Position numbers and translations under genes: made by a program. Below the pieces are notes generated by a model that did not search any database, was not told where the DNA came from, and saw nothing but the letters and a program-made list of their open reading frames with translations. Positions 31,620-42,061 of a stretch of DNA of 64,000 nt are shown one piece after another; within the stretch, counting starts at the first letter, position 1, and every line of letters starts with the position of its first letter. This DNA is from Ariolimax columbianus. Its lineage: Eukaryota; Mollusca; Gastropoda; Stylommatophora; Arionidae. The DNA is taken from contig JAVGWX010000003.1 in NCBI GenBank assembly GCA_036924085.1, positions 116,991,264-117,055,263 of the forward strand. The letters run 5' to 3'.

Positions 31620-33960
31620 TATTGGAATGTCAGAACTTTATACCAGGCAGGAAAGCTGTATAACCTAATTCAGAAATCTGAAAGCATGAAACTGGATCTA
31701 ATTGGGGTTGCTGAAACTGGGTGGATGAATACAGGCTTTTAAGAAAACCAGAACCATATATTCATATACTCAGGTAGAGAACAACACCAACATGGCGTTG
31801 GTTTCCTAATAAAGAATGAGTTAACAAGGAGAATTACAGGATTGTGGACAATCACGGACCAGGATTGTGGACATACAATCACAGACCAGGATTGTGGACA
31901 TACAATCACAGACCAGGATTCTGGACATACAATCACAGACCAGGATTCTGGACATACAATCACAGACCAGGATTCTGGACATACAATCACAGACCAGGAT
32001 TGTGGACATACAATCACAGACCAGGATTCTGGACATACAATCACAGACCAGGATTCTGGACATACAATCACGGACCAGGATTCTGGACATACAATCACGG
32101 ACCAGGATTCTGGACATACAATCACGGACCAGGATTCTGGACATACAATCACAGACCAGGATTCTGGACATACAATCACAGACCAGGATTCTGGACATAC
32201 AATCACAGACCAGGATTCTGGACATACAATCACAGACCAGGATTCTGGACATACAATCACAGACCAGGATTCTGGACATACAATCACAGACCAGGATTCT
32301 GGACATACAATCACGGACCAGGATTCTGGACATACAATCACGGACCAGGATTCTGGACATACAATCACGGACCAGGATTCTGGACATACAATCACAGACC
32401 AGGATTCTGGACATACAATCACAGACCAGGATTCTGGACATACAATCACAGACCAGGATTCTGGACATACAATCACAGACCAGGATTCTGGACATACAAT
32501 CACAGACCAGGATTCTGGACATACAATCACAGACCAGGATTCTGGACATACAATCACAGACCAGGATTCTGGACATACAATCACAGACCAGGATTCTGGA
32601 CATACAATCACAGACCAGGATTCTGGACATACAATCACAGACCAGGATTCTGGACATACAATCACAGACCAGGATTCTGGACATACAATCACAGACTGAT
32701 ACTGTTCAAAATAATAGCAAAACCTTTTTTATTTGTCCATGGTGCAAATGTACGGTCCCACACAAGATTACTGTGAGGAGGACATCGGTGAGTATTATGA
32801 AGATTTACAAAATTACTAAAACAAGAAACAAATGGATGTACTAATAGTAATGAGTGAAATGAACGCTAAAATTGGAGAAATAAAACACTCAAACATGGCA
32901 GGATGATTTGGTATTGGAAAAAGGAATGAAACAGGAGATAGACATACAATTATGCGATGATAATCATCTTATTGTTTGCAATACTTTTTTTAAACAACAC
33001 AAGAGGAAGCTTTACACGTGGAAAAGTCCGAGTGATGAAAAAAGAAATCAGATAGACTTTGTTATAATCAGAGACAAAATTAGGAACAGTGTCAAAAAAG
33101 GAAAAACGTAACCAGGAGCAGAAATTAATCCAGATCATAATCCTTGAGTGGTAAAATTAAAAATAAGGTTAAAGGCCACAGAAAATAGTAATGTCAAAAT
33201 GAATATGCCAAACTGCTCAGCTCTGAAACAACGTGACTTACAAGAACGATATAGAGTGGAAGTGAAGAACATTTATGAAAGTCTCATAATTGAATCCACA
33301 GAACAGAATAATAGTGCAAATTCACAAGAGAACAATGATGCAAAGTGGGAATGCTTAAAAAACAGCATTAGGAAAGCAAACTGCATCCCCCCAAATAAGA
33401 AACAACCTGCAAAACAAGAACGGTTAAATGAAGACATTCTAAAACTTATGAAAATTCGGAAACAAGCAAAAAAAACTCATATAATTATAACATGATTGAT
33501 AAAAAAAATAGATCAATGTGCAGACAGACTAAAGAGAAATGGATGGAGGACAGATGTACAAGGCTAGAAGCTATGAGCGCAGAACAAAAGCCTCGAGAAC
33601 TTCGTGAGGAAATAAAAAATATGTCAGGATGACAAAGGGCCCGAAAAGATGGAGGGTAGTATAAGGACAAAGACGGAAATATGTTGTTTGAAATCAACAT
33701 CAAAAAGACTAAAGTTATGGTGTTCACAAAAAGGAAGAAAGTCCAAAAGTTGTCATCCTCATAAATGGAGAAATTTTTGAACAAGTGTCAAGCTATGTAT
33801 ATCTTGACCAACTCATTCCAGCTGACGGAAAATGCGAAAGGGAGATTATTACAATAATCCAAAAATATATTTAACATCATGAGAGATATATTTCTGCCAA
33901 AGCAGGTATCTCAGATCCTGGACCCTGACATAGAAAATGGAGAAGTGTGTTGAAACCTTT
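31620..33960 (+). mobile_element. RTE-type LINE: endonuclease with internal array, then RT tail
   Basis: The endonuclease begins YWNVRTLYQAGKLYNLIQ, LDLIGVAETGW (the catalytic-type Glu) and HGVGFLIKNELTRRIT. About 31 copies of a 27-bp unit then follow in the same frame (31,842-32,697). In the same frame after that come VQMYGPTQDYCEEDI, EYYEDLQ, MDVLIVMSEMNAKIGE and, with shifts, LYTWKSPSDEKRNQIDFV and NPDHNP, the remaining endonuclease blocks. The linker runs to about 33,655 (KDGNMLFE), where it joins INIKKTKVMVFTKRKK, EIFEQVSSYVYLDQLI and an RT tail. The RT catalytic core is deleted. Many stops make it non-functional. Confidence 0.88.
31842..32697. repeat. Minisatellite, 27-bp unit, about 31 copies, in frame inside a LINE endonuclease
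   Basis: The unit is ATTCTGGACATACAATCACA plus GACCAGG. The 27-bp length keeps several frames open on both strands, which explains the overlapping 285-325 codon ORFs there. In the LINE frame each unit reads TITDQDSGH. Variants mark blocks: units with CGGACC instead of CAGACC occur as two triplets nine units (243 bp) apart, so a nine-unit block has been duplicated. Confidence 0.97.
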
Positions 33961-35226
33961 GAAATGTGGGTTTACAGAATACGGACGAGTTTTGTAGAAA
34001 GATAAGAAAAACCAATAATGAGGTTCTGGAATAACTCCAGGTAGAACAAACACTAGCTGAAGGAAATAAAAATTAGAAAAATTAAATACGCTATGACAGT
34101 CTGTGTTCGAGACACAGTTTGACAGTGTATACCTGCCTTGCGCGAGACAGAGACAGATGGAGATCCATTACAGTCAACCTCCGTTGCGGAGACGTATCTT
34201 GATGATGATGCTGATGATGCTGATGATGATGATGATGATAATGATGATAGACATGTACTGGTACCGTCCACTGTGTTTCTGAAAATTTATTTCGTTTATA
34301 CATAAACAGAAAGTACATTATGCATATGTGTACCAGTTACATTGAGCTATCACAATAAAATGCAGCGCGACCATTAAGTTCAAGTCAAACTTGGTTTTGT
34401 AGATAAAATATGTCACTTTTTTTTAAACAAAACTGGTACTAGGCTTACGTAAGCCCTGTAATATTATTCAAATAACGTTAAACATATATGAGTCATTGTC
34501 ATTCCAGTAGAATTAAACTGTCGGGTTGTAGGCAATTCTAAAATGTCCTTGTAGCTGGTCTCGTGGCTTGAAATGTTCTTTAACTTAAATCATCTCCTCT
34601 AAAAACGTGCTCACGAATCTTAATGGCAAGCGCTAAAGAAGATCAGATGAAGATCAAGAACTAACGATCGAACGAAATGTGCAATCGATGAGCGCGGCAG
34701 GAGTTGAAAAAAGTCTTTGCTGGTTCTTTCTGGGTTTAACTAGTTGCATAAATTGTCAGCAAGTTTGAATTGCTGAATCCTGCATATTGTGTTACTAAAT
34801 GAAAGCTGTTTCTGGTTTATCGAACCATTTAAAACTACTTTGAGTATTTTAGTTAGATCAATGCATTATATATAGCATCCATGCACGTTTTTGTCAAATA
34901 CATTACGAAGGTCTGCGCATAGTAGATAAGGTACCTAGATTTGTTTCATTTTAAATGTTCTCAATTAAATAATATGAATAATGCAGATCTTAACATTTAA
35001 GTTATGTTGACGGATAAAGAAGGTTGTGGTTGCCAAACCCCGCTATGTAAATACCATAACTAGCGAAAACACAATGCAGCTAACACTTGTATTCAGACTT
35101 TCACGGAGGCTGCCCAAGGTAAACCAAATGCAGTGTTGAACCTAAACGGGGAAATCTGGAATGAAAATGAAAACTGACTCATTTACTCTTGCAACACTCA
35201 TGGATGTACATTCGTGTTAACTTTCA
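33961..35226. other. No gene recognised; contains (TGA)n
   Basis: A TGA/ATG trinucleotide run lies at 34,199-34,250, with a weak minus-strand ORF across it. The rest has no recognisable element or gene. Confidence 0.55.
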
Positions 35227-35392
35227 GGGGCTTCAAATGGAAGCCTTAAAAGTGGGATAGAAATGAGAAAACCATGCCTTTGTATTGTAACTTGTTAATA
35301 TGGTTGCTAAAGATGTCAAGAGTGTCCTGCATATGCCAACACAGTTTAGACGAAGAGCATGGCGTCCTAATTATAGTTACAAGATGACCGCC
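35227..35392 (+). repeat. Left terminal inverted repeat, 166 bp
   Basis: It pairs with the right arm at about 80% identity by eye. Conserved blocks include CCTTAAAAGTGGGATA, CTTTGTATTGTAACTTG, GTTGCTAAxGATGTCAA and AAGATGACCGCC. Confidence 0.9.
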
Positions 35393-35627
35393 CCACCATT
35401 GGCATGCACAAAAGAGTAGCAGCGCTCTTTTATCCGTTTGTTTAGCAATTCATCGACTAATGAAGGTCCAATACAGTAATGCATGCCTTTCACGCCAGCA
35501 AATGTATGAGTGGAGTAGGGAATTCCAAAGGGGCATGCGTTCTGTGAGAGACTGTTCACTACCTGGTCAGTCCCGTCGAGTAGGCACCACAGAGTCAATT
35601 ATATCTGTTGACCGCCTCGTAAAGGAA

Positions 35628-35792
35628 AATCGCCGATGGACTATACGTGAACCGCATGCATCACCGTACTTGACCTTCATTCGCCGATGGACTATACGTA
35701 AACGAAATACATCACCATACTTGAATGTTATTCGCCGATGGACTATACGAGAACGGCATGCATCAACGTACTGGACTTTTATTCACCGATTA
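35628..35792. repeat. 51-bp tandem repeat, 3 copies plus a partial, in the transposase coding region
   Basis: CGCCGATGG anchors at 35,631, 35,682 and 35,733, and CACCGAT at 35,784, give exact 51-bp steps (17 codons). Each unit reads IRRWTIRE(P/R)HASPYLTF or a variant. The frame is kept across all copies. Elsewhere in mariner proteins this stretch occurs once. Confidence 0.95.
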
Positions 35793-35872
35793 GTTTCTCA
35801 AAGTTTTACCCCTACGGTGCTAAAAAAACAGATGAAATATTACTGCTCCTCTTTGGTCCATGTTTATAATTA

Positions 35873-36042
35873 GGCGGTCATCTTGATACTGCAATTATGA
35901 CGTCATGCTGTTGGTCTACACTGTAATGGCACGAGCAGAGCACTTTTGACATCCTTAGCAACTATATTAACAAGTTACAATACAAAGACATGATTTTTTT
36001 TCCTATTTATATCCCACTTTTAAGGTTTTCATTTTAATCCCC
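35873..36042 (-). repeat. Right terminal inverted repeat, 170 bp
   Basis: It is the reverse complement of the left arm, with a few small insertions (for example a longer A run). It starts at GGCGGTCATCTT and ends near AATCCCC. Confidence 0.9.
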
Positions 36043-36559
36043 ATCGTATATTTATGTACACTTACAACACCCAAATATGTACTGCTTAAAGCGCACAGGC
36101 TTGTACTAAACAGTACAGCTATAAAGACAAAGTTTTTACAGTAGGGCATAAATAAATCTCCCATGTGTTGCTTGAAAATAGTGTAACGGCTGCTGAAAAA
36201 ATAGTGTCATTGATTTATTAGTACCCAAACATGAAAGTACACATATTGGCATTGCCCAGATATACCTGAACAACTGGCATGCCGCTCCAATGCCTGCTGT
36301 ATGGTATACTAGCATTGCCGTACGGATAATTATGTCAGTTCTTAACTGTTATAATTTTATTTTCCCGGCACTCCTCGCCTCTATCACCTTACCATTGCAC
36401 TCCCTCACCGTCCATCAGCTTACCTTGCTCTTCCCACTTTAACTCAACCATTTATTTGTAGCCTTCTCCACCCTTCATCTCACCCCCCCCCCCCCCCACC
36501 TTTCAACACATATCTTCTTAACCAATCTGTATTGAGCACACCAGTTCTCCCCCCCCCCT
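36043..36559. other. No gene; two poly-C runs before the large array
   Basis: AT-rich sequence changes at about 36,360 to CT-rich sequence. There is a C15 run at 36,483-36,497 and a C9 run near 36,549. Poly-G on the other strand could fold as a quadruplex. No gene is visible. Confidence 0.6.
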
Positions 36560-39250
36560 TTCAACCAGCTCATCCTACCGGCATATTTTCTCCCTCAACC
36601 AGTCCTTCCTCTCGGCATATCTCTCCATCTCAACCAACCCATCCTCTCAGCATATCTCTCCCCACTTCAGTCAGCCCATCCTCTCGGCATATCTCTCGCC
36701 ACTTCAACCAGCCCATCCTCTCGGTATTTCTCTCTCCCTCAACCAGCCCATCCTCTCGGCATATCTCTCCCCCTCAACCAGTTAATCCTCTCGGCATATC
36801 TCTCCCCCTCAACCAGTTCATCCTCTCGGCATATCTCTCCCCCTCAACCTGCCCATCCTCTCGGCATATCTCTCCCCCTCAACCAGTTCATCCTCTCGGC
36901 ATATCTCTCCCCACTTCAGTCAGCCCATCCTCTCAGTATATCTCTCCTCACTTCAACCAGCCCATCCTCTCGGCATTTCTCTCCCCCTCAACCAACCCAT
37001 CCTCTCGGCATATCTCTCCCCCACAACCTGCCCATCCTCTCGGCATATCTCTCCCCCTCAACCAGTTCATCCTCTCGGCATATTTCTCCCCACTTCAACC
37101 AGCCCATCCTTTCAGCATATCTCTCCTCACTTCAACCAGCCCATCCTCTCGGCATATCTCTCCCCTTCAACCAGCCCATCCTCTCGGCATATCTCTCCCC
37201 CTCAACTAGTTCATCCTCTCGGCATATCTCTCCCCCTCAACCAGTTCATCCTCTCGGCATATCTCTCCCCCACTTCAGTCAGCCCATCCTCTCAGCATAT
37301 CTCTCCTCACTTCAACCAGCCCATCCTCTCGGCATATCTCTCCTCACTTCAACCAGCCCATCCTCTCGGCATTTCTCTCCCCCTCAACCAGCCTATCCTC
37401 TCGGCATTTCTCTCCCCCTCAACCAGCCCATCCTCTCGGCATATCTCTCCCCTTCAACCTACCCATCCTCTCGGCATATCTCTCCCCCTCAACCAGTTCA
37501 TCCTCTCGGCATATCTCTCCCCCTCAACCAGTTCATCCTCTCGGAATATCTCTCCCCACTTCAGTCAGCACATCCTCTCAGCATATCTCTCATCACTTCA
37601 ACCAGCCCATCCTCTCAGTATATCTCTTCTCACTTCAACCAGCCCATCCTCTCGGCATATCTCTCCTCACTTCAACCAGCCCATCCTCTCGGCATTTCTC
37701 TCCCCCTCAACCAGCCCATCCTCTCGGCATATCTATCCCCCTCAACCTGCCCATCCTCTCGGCATATCTCTCCCCCTCAACCAGTTCATCCTCTCGGCAT
37801 ATCTCTCCCCCTCAACCAGTTCATCCTCTCGGCATATCTCTCCCCCTCAACCAGTTCATCCTCTCGGCATATCTCTCCCCACTTCAGTCAGCCCATCCTC
37901 TCAGCATATCTCTCCTCACTTCAACCAGCCCATCCTCTCGGCATATCTCTCCTCACTTCAACCAGCCCATCCTCTCGGCATATCTCTCCTCACTTCAACC
38001 AGCCCATCCTCTCGGCATATCTCTCCTCACTTCAACCAGCCCATCCTCTCGGCATCTCTCTCCTCACTTCAACCAGCCCATCCTCTCGGCATATCTCTCC
38101 TCACTTCAACCAGCCCATCCTCTCGGCATATCTCTCCCCCTCAACCAGTTCATCCTCTCGGCATATCTCTCCCCCTCAACCTGCCCATCCTCTCGGCATA
38201 TCTCTCCCCCTCAACCAGTTCATCCTCTCGGCATATCTCTCCCCACTTTAGTCAGCCCATCCTCTCAGCATATCTCTCCTCACTTCAACCAGCCCATCCT
38301 CTCGGCATATCTCTCCTCACTTCAACCAGCCCATCCTCTCGGCATTTCTCTCCCCCTCAACCAGCCAATCCTCTCGGCATATCTCTCCCCTTCAACCTAC
38401 CCATCCTCTCGGCATATCTCTCCCCCTCAACCAGTTCATCCTCTCGGCATATCTCTCCCCCTCAACCAGTTCATCCTCTCGGCATATCTCTCCCCACTTC
38501 AACCAGCCCATCCTCTCAGCATATCTCTCCTCACTTCAACCAGCCCATCCTCTCGGCATTTCTCTCCCCCTCAACCAGCCCATCCTCTCGGCATATCTCT
38601 CCCCTTCAACCTACCCATCCTCTCGGCATATCTCTCCCCCTCAACCAGTTCATCCTCTCGGCATATCTCTCACCCTCAACCCGCCCATCCTCTCGGCATA
38701 TCTCTCCCCCTCAACCAGTTCATCCTCTCGGCATATCTCTCCCTACTTTAGTCAGCCCATCCTCTCAGCATATCTCTCCTCACTTCAACCAGCCCATGCT
38801 CTCGGCATATCTCTCCTCACTTCAAATAGCCCATCCTCTCGGCATTTCTCTCCCCCTCAACCAGCCCATCCTCTCGGCATATCTCTCCCCCTCAACCAGT
38901 TCATCCTCTCGGCATATCTCTCCCCCTCAACCAGCCCATCCTCTCGGCATATCTCTCCTCACTTCAACCAGCCCATCCTCTCGGCATTTCTCTCCCCCTC
39001 AACCAGCCCATCTTCTCGGCATTTCTCTCCCCCCTCAACCAGCCCATCCTCTCGGCATATCTCTCCCCCTCAACCAGTTCATCCTCTCGGCATATCTATC
39101 CCCACTTCAGTCAGCCCATCCTCTCAGCATATCTCTCCTCACTTCAACCAGCCCATCCTCTCGGCATATCTCTCCCCCTCAACCAGCCTATCCTCTCGGC
39201 ATATCTCTCCCCCTCAACCAACCCATCCTCTCGGCATATATCCCCTCACT
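36560..39250. repeat. Large minisatellite, 35- and 37-bp units, about 74 copies
   Basis: The core CATCCTCTCGGCATATCTCT is followed by either CC(C/T)CTCAACCAG(TT/CC) (35 bp) or CCTCACTTCAACCAGCC (37 bp). Mixed unit order recurs with a higher-order period of roughly 250-330 bp. The 35/37 mixture breaks frames, and the QPAHPLGISLP-type ORFs (36,532-37,209 and 38,796-39,518) are artefacts. It is pyrimidine-rich on the plus strand. Confidence 0.97.
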
Positions 39251-39620
39251 TCAACCCACCCATCTCTTCCAGCCTCCATCACCCGTTCACCCATCCCACA
39301 ATACAGTCCCTCATCCCGAAAAACTCTTCCACCATCAACCCGTACACTCTCATATCGCACATGCGCACCCCTCTTCTAATCTTGTAGGAAGATACCGTTC
39401 ATGTTTCTCAATGCTGTCTTTGCGAATATTTAGAAAAAAATCGAATCCTTATTTTAAACAAATGTCTCATTTCTCAAGGGGAAAGAAATCCATGAATGGC
39501 CGATCAAAAGGCATGTAACCAGCAATGCCTTAATCGTCCTGAAAGGTAACTATGTACAATTTGGTTCAGATCGGTGCAACAGTTTTCTGAGGAACAAGCA
39601 AAGAAACAAACAAACAGTAC

Positions 39621-39845
39621 TGGATACTGGAGGTCGGGAGTTTAAATCACGGTGGAGACTGGAATTTCTTTTCACGTGGATCATCCGGTAAATATTGCCC
39701 TTGATCTCTGAGTAGTGAGATCAGACACCCGTGTGCAGTGGTGGGCAGGTTAAAAATACCTTAGCAGTTGGAAATCGAAAGCAGTAGGCCTAACGGCAGC
39801 TGCTCGGGCAAAATTCAAGTTAAAAATCTACTCAAATTATTCTAG
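39621..39845 (+). mobile_element. SINE family D, copy 2
   Basis: It matches 7,591-7,830, including the box B region (GAGTTTAAATCACGGTGGA; box B decayed), AGTAGTGAGATCAGACAC, GTTAAAAATACCTTAGCAGTTGG, GCAGTAGGCCTAACGGC and TTAAAAATCTAC. Its head is truncated. The sequence at 39,900-39,990 just downstream carries an X-head-like fragment. Confidence 0.8.
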
Positions 39846-39899
39846 GGATATTCGCTCCACATAGAATATGTCGCAAAAAGGGGACTGCATGGCTATCAA

Positions 39900-39990
39900 A
39901 TTAGGTCTAGGTATGTGGTTAGCAGAGCGGCTTCGATGGCGCCTGACAGGATGCGGGTCTACCTTGCTTAATTTAAGCTTCCTCCTCCAC
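39900..39990 (+). repeat. Fragment resembling the 5' end of repeat X
   Basis: CTTCGATGGCGCCTGACAGG and GCGGGTCTACCTTGCT resemble 55,569-55,615 and 24,238-24,285. A GGTTAGCAGAGCGG stretch upstream resembles a tRNA box A, so the X head may itself be tRNA-related. Only this head fragment is present. Confidence 0.55.
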
Positions 39991-40149
39991 CAGTCTAAAA
40001 AAATTGACGATCGTATTTTCTAGGTGCTAACATATGCTTTGATTGACCTGACAAGTCACCATTGAATTTTCACCTGCCAAAACAAATATGAAATAAAGGA
40101 GGTCACACCTCCCCGCGACTTCTAGCCACACGTGGACTGAAGATAGATA

Positions 40150-40378
40150 GATAATGTAAGTAGCATGTCTTTAGCAGAACGTCGCTTTTTACGACAGCCA
40201 ATCTATCTGGCTGTAACGAGTTTCTTGGCGTGTATGCAGTACGGTAGGTTGCCATTACTTTCCGTACGTAGAATGAAAATAATCCATGTCTTACAAACTG
40301 GGCACGGGCGTTATTCGAACCGGGCGCGTTGGATTTTGAGTAACAGACTTGTCCCCACTAGGTCATGCAGCTTCCATA
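40150..40378 (-). mobile_element. SINE family J (minus strand)
   Basis: The minus strand has a tRNA-like head: box A TGACCTAGTGG near 40,366 and box B GGTTCGAATAACGC near 40,319. The body runs to AAAGCGACGTTCTGC and ACATGCTACTTAC at about 40,150. A piece of the same 3' body lies at 43,958-44,005. No TSD was identified. Confidence 0.72.
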
Positions 40379-41329
40379 TATATATAAGCATATTTGAGTT
40401 ATTTTGCCTACCCTTCTCACTATATACAAAACAAAGTTACCATTGCAGTTGGTCACTTTACATTACACCTGTTTCGATGCACGAATTAGCATAATTAAAG
40501 TGGTGGTTCATGGAGCTATTATACCATATGATCAGACGACTAAGTAGGTCAAATGCGACTAACGTTTAGCACAAACCGTTGAAGTCACTTTTATGTGACA
40601 TTCTTGCCAGGTTGGCGTGTACATTATTCTTTCCTATCTGTTCATTACGCGCTGTTCATTTCAGTTTTATGCTAAGCTTTTCTGGTTCACAATGGATATT
40701 TAGATTCCAGTTGGCCATTGTTACTTATGCACGAGGCGTTATATTGTTTTTCGTTACAAATACACATTAGCAGTGAACAAGAACAACAGAGGCCTTTCTT
40801 TTGGACGTAACATGAGAAGTTACAAGCAATGCCCATGCGTAAGTAGGTTGGACAAGGGTGAAATAAAAGAAAGCTACACAAAATTACTGACGAATGCAAA
40901 AGTGAGACTGATGTGATTAGCCTAGCAAGCAGTCAGGCATGATACTACTGTTATGAAAACATAGGAGTTTAAACGAACTTATCTCAACGAACTACAAACT
41001 TGTACGTTACGAGACTTGGCAACAAGCACACAACTGAAAAAAACAACTGTATAAGCCAGCGCTTATAGGAGTTATGTATGTGGACCATTCAGAAACATAT
41101 CACTACTAACCAAATTAGGAACAGCGGTATACACAAATATTTTAACTAAGAATGAGACAATTTGTTGAAGCTTGGAGGGGCAAAGCCCAATTTGAATCTC
41201 GTATAATAAAATAGGATGTACTAATGCCTTACTTACCTTAAGACAATTAAGCGAAAAATATAATAGAATAAGGAAAGCATTTAATCATAACTTTCATACG
41301 TCATGAGCAACTTTTTATTTAGAAAGTTA
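40379..41329. other. No feature recognised
   Basis: AT-rich sequence. ORFs at 40,579 and 40,687 show no recognisable domains. Confidence 0.5.
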
Positions 41330-41545
41330 GACGAAAAGCATAGACTGTGAACAGTATGATAATGAAATACTATGAAAATTATTAGATACTGTGAGAGCAT
41401 TATACCATGTCGATAGCGATGTAATAAAACAACTGATGCAGTCACGTATATAATCACAGGAGTGCGACAGTCATGTGTGCTTTCACCATCACTTTTCAAC
41501 ATTTACATGCACAAAATAACAACACCAGCTGTTGCATTTTTGCAT
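41330..41545 (+). mobile_element. LINE RT fragment
   Basis: After a frameshift the translation reads TTDAVTYIITGVRQSCVLSP then SLFNIYMHKIT, the GVRQGC.LSPLLFNIYM block of non-LTR RTs. Upstream RALYHVDSDVI is the preceding block. The copy ends soon after, and the catalytic box is missing. Confidence 0.82.
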
Positions 41546-42061
41546 TACCCAAAAGAGAAGACAACACAGGAAGAGAAAAACCTAGCTCACTAACAAGAAA
41601 TATTCTGTTCAGACGATCAAAACTTAATAAACGAAAACCAAAACAGACTGAAAAATAAAACGAATACACTTGGTACAGCCTGTATAAGATAGAATATAAC
41701 AATGTACACCTCGAAGATGGAAGCCAATAAGAATAGCAAAACAATACAAAAAAACTAGTTGTCAGAAAGTTTCTTCTTGCCTTTAAGAATATTTTCAACT
41801 AGCCTGTCAGCCAAACATTAGCTTGGCAACAGAACAAAATCTGATGAACAGTATATTCGTATTAACTTTGTACTGACAATATCAAACTTGATCCTTATCC
41901 AAGACACAAGAGAATAAAAATGTTGCATGGGAAATCAAATATATAATATATGTCATTTCTGTCACCACGAAATATCAGATGATAAATTATGATATTTGTC
42001 ATATGGTGAGAAGTGCTCCCTGTGTTACATACATATTATACCATAATTATGTTTACCTTTT
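41546..42061. other. No feature recognised
   Basis: AT-rich sequence without repeats or coding similarity. Confidence 0.5.

Larger units (their letters stand above)
35227..36042 (+). mobile_element. Deleted mariner-type element with long terminal inverted repeats
   Basis: Terminal inverted repeats of 166 bp (35,227-35,392) and 170 bp (35,873-36,042) run outward from AAGATGACCGCC and share TTTGTATTGTAACTTGTTAA and CCTTAAAAGTGGGATA. Inside, 35,484-35,640 reads NACLSRQQMYEWSREFQRGM and VDRLVKENRRWTIRE, the helix-turn-helix region of a mariner/SETMAR-type transposase. No catalytic domain is present. A 51-bp unit inside this coding part is tandemly repeated. The 816-bp length, long TIRs and partial transposase fit a non-autonomous derivative. 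A TA target duplication is not evident. Confidence 0.85.

Noticed and set aside
31739..32844. Five overlapping long ORFs (285-325 codons) on both strands
   Set aside because: They exist because a stop-free 27-bp unit keeps several frames open. The only biological frame is the LINE endonuclease that contains the array.
36532..39518. Proline/serine-rich ORFs of 225 and 240 codons
   Set aside because: They are translations of the 35/37-bp minisatellite. The mixed unit lengths shift frame, so no single protein would be maintained.
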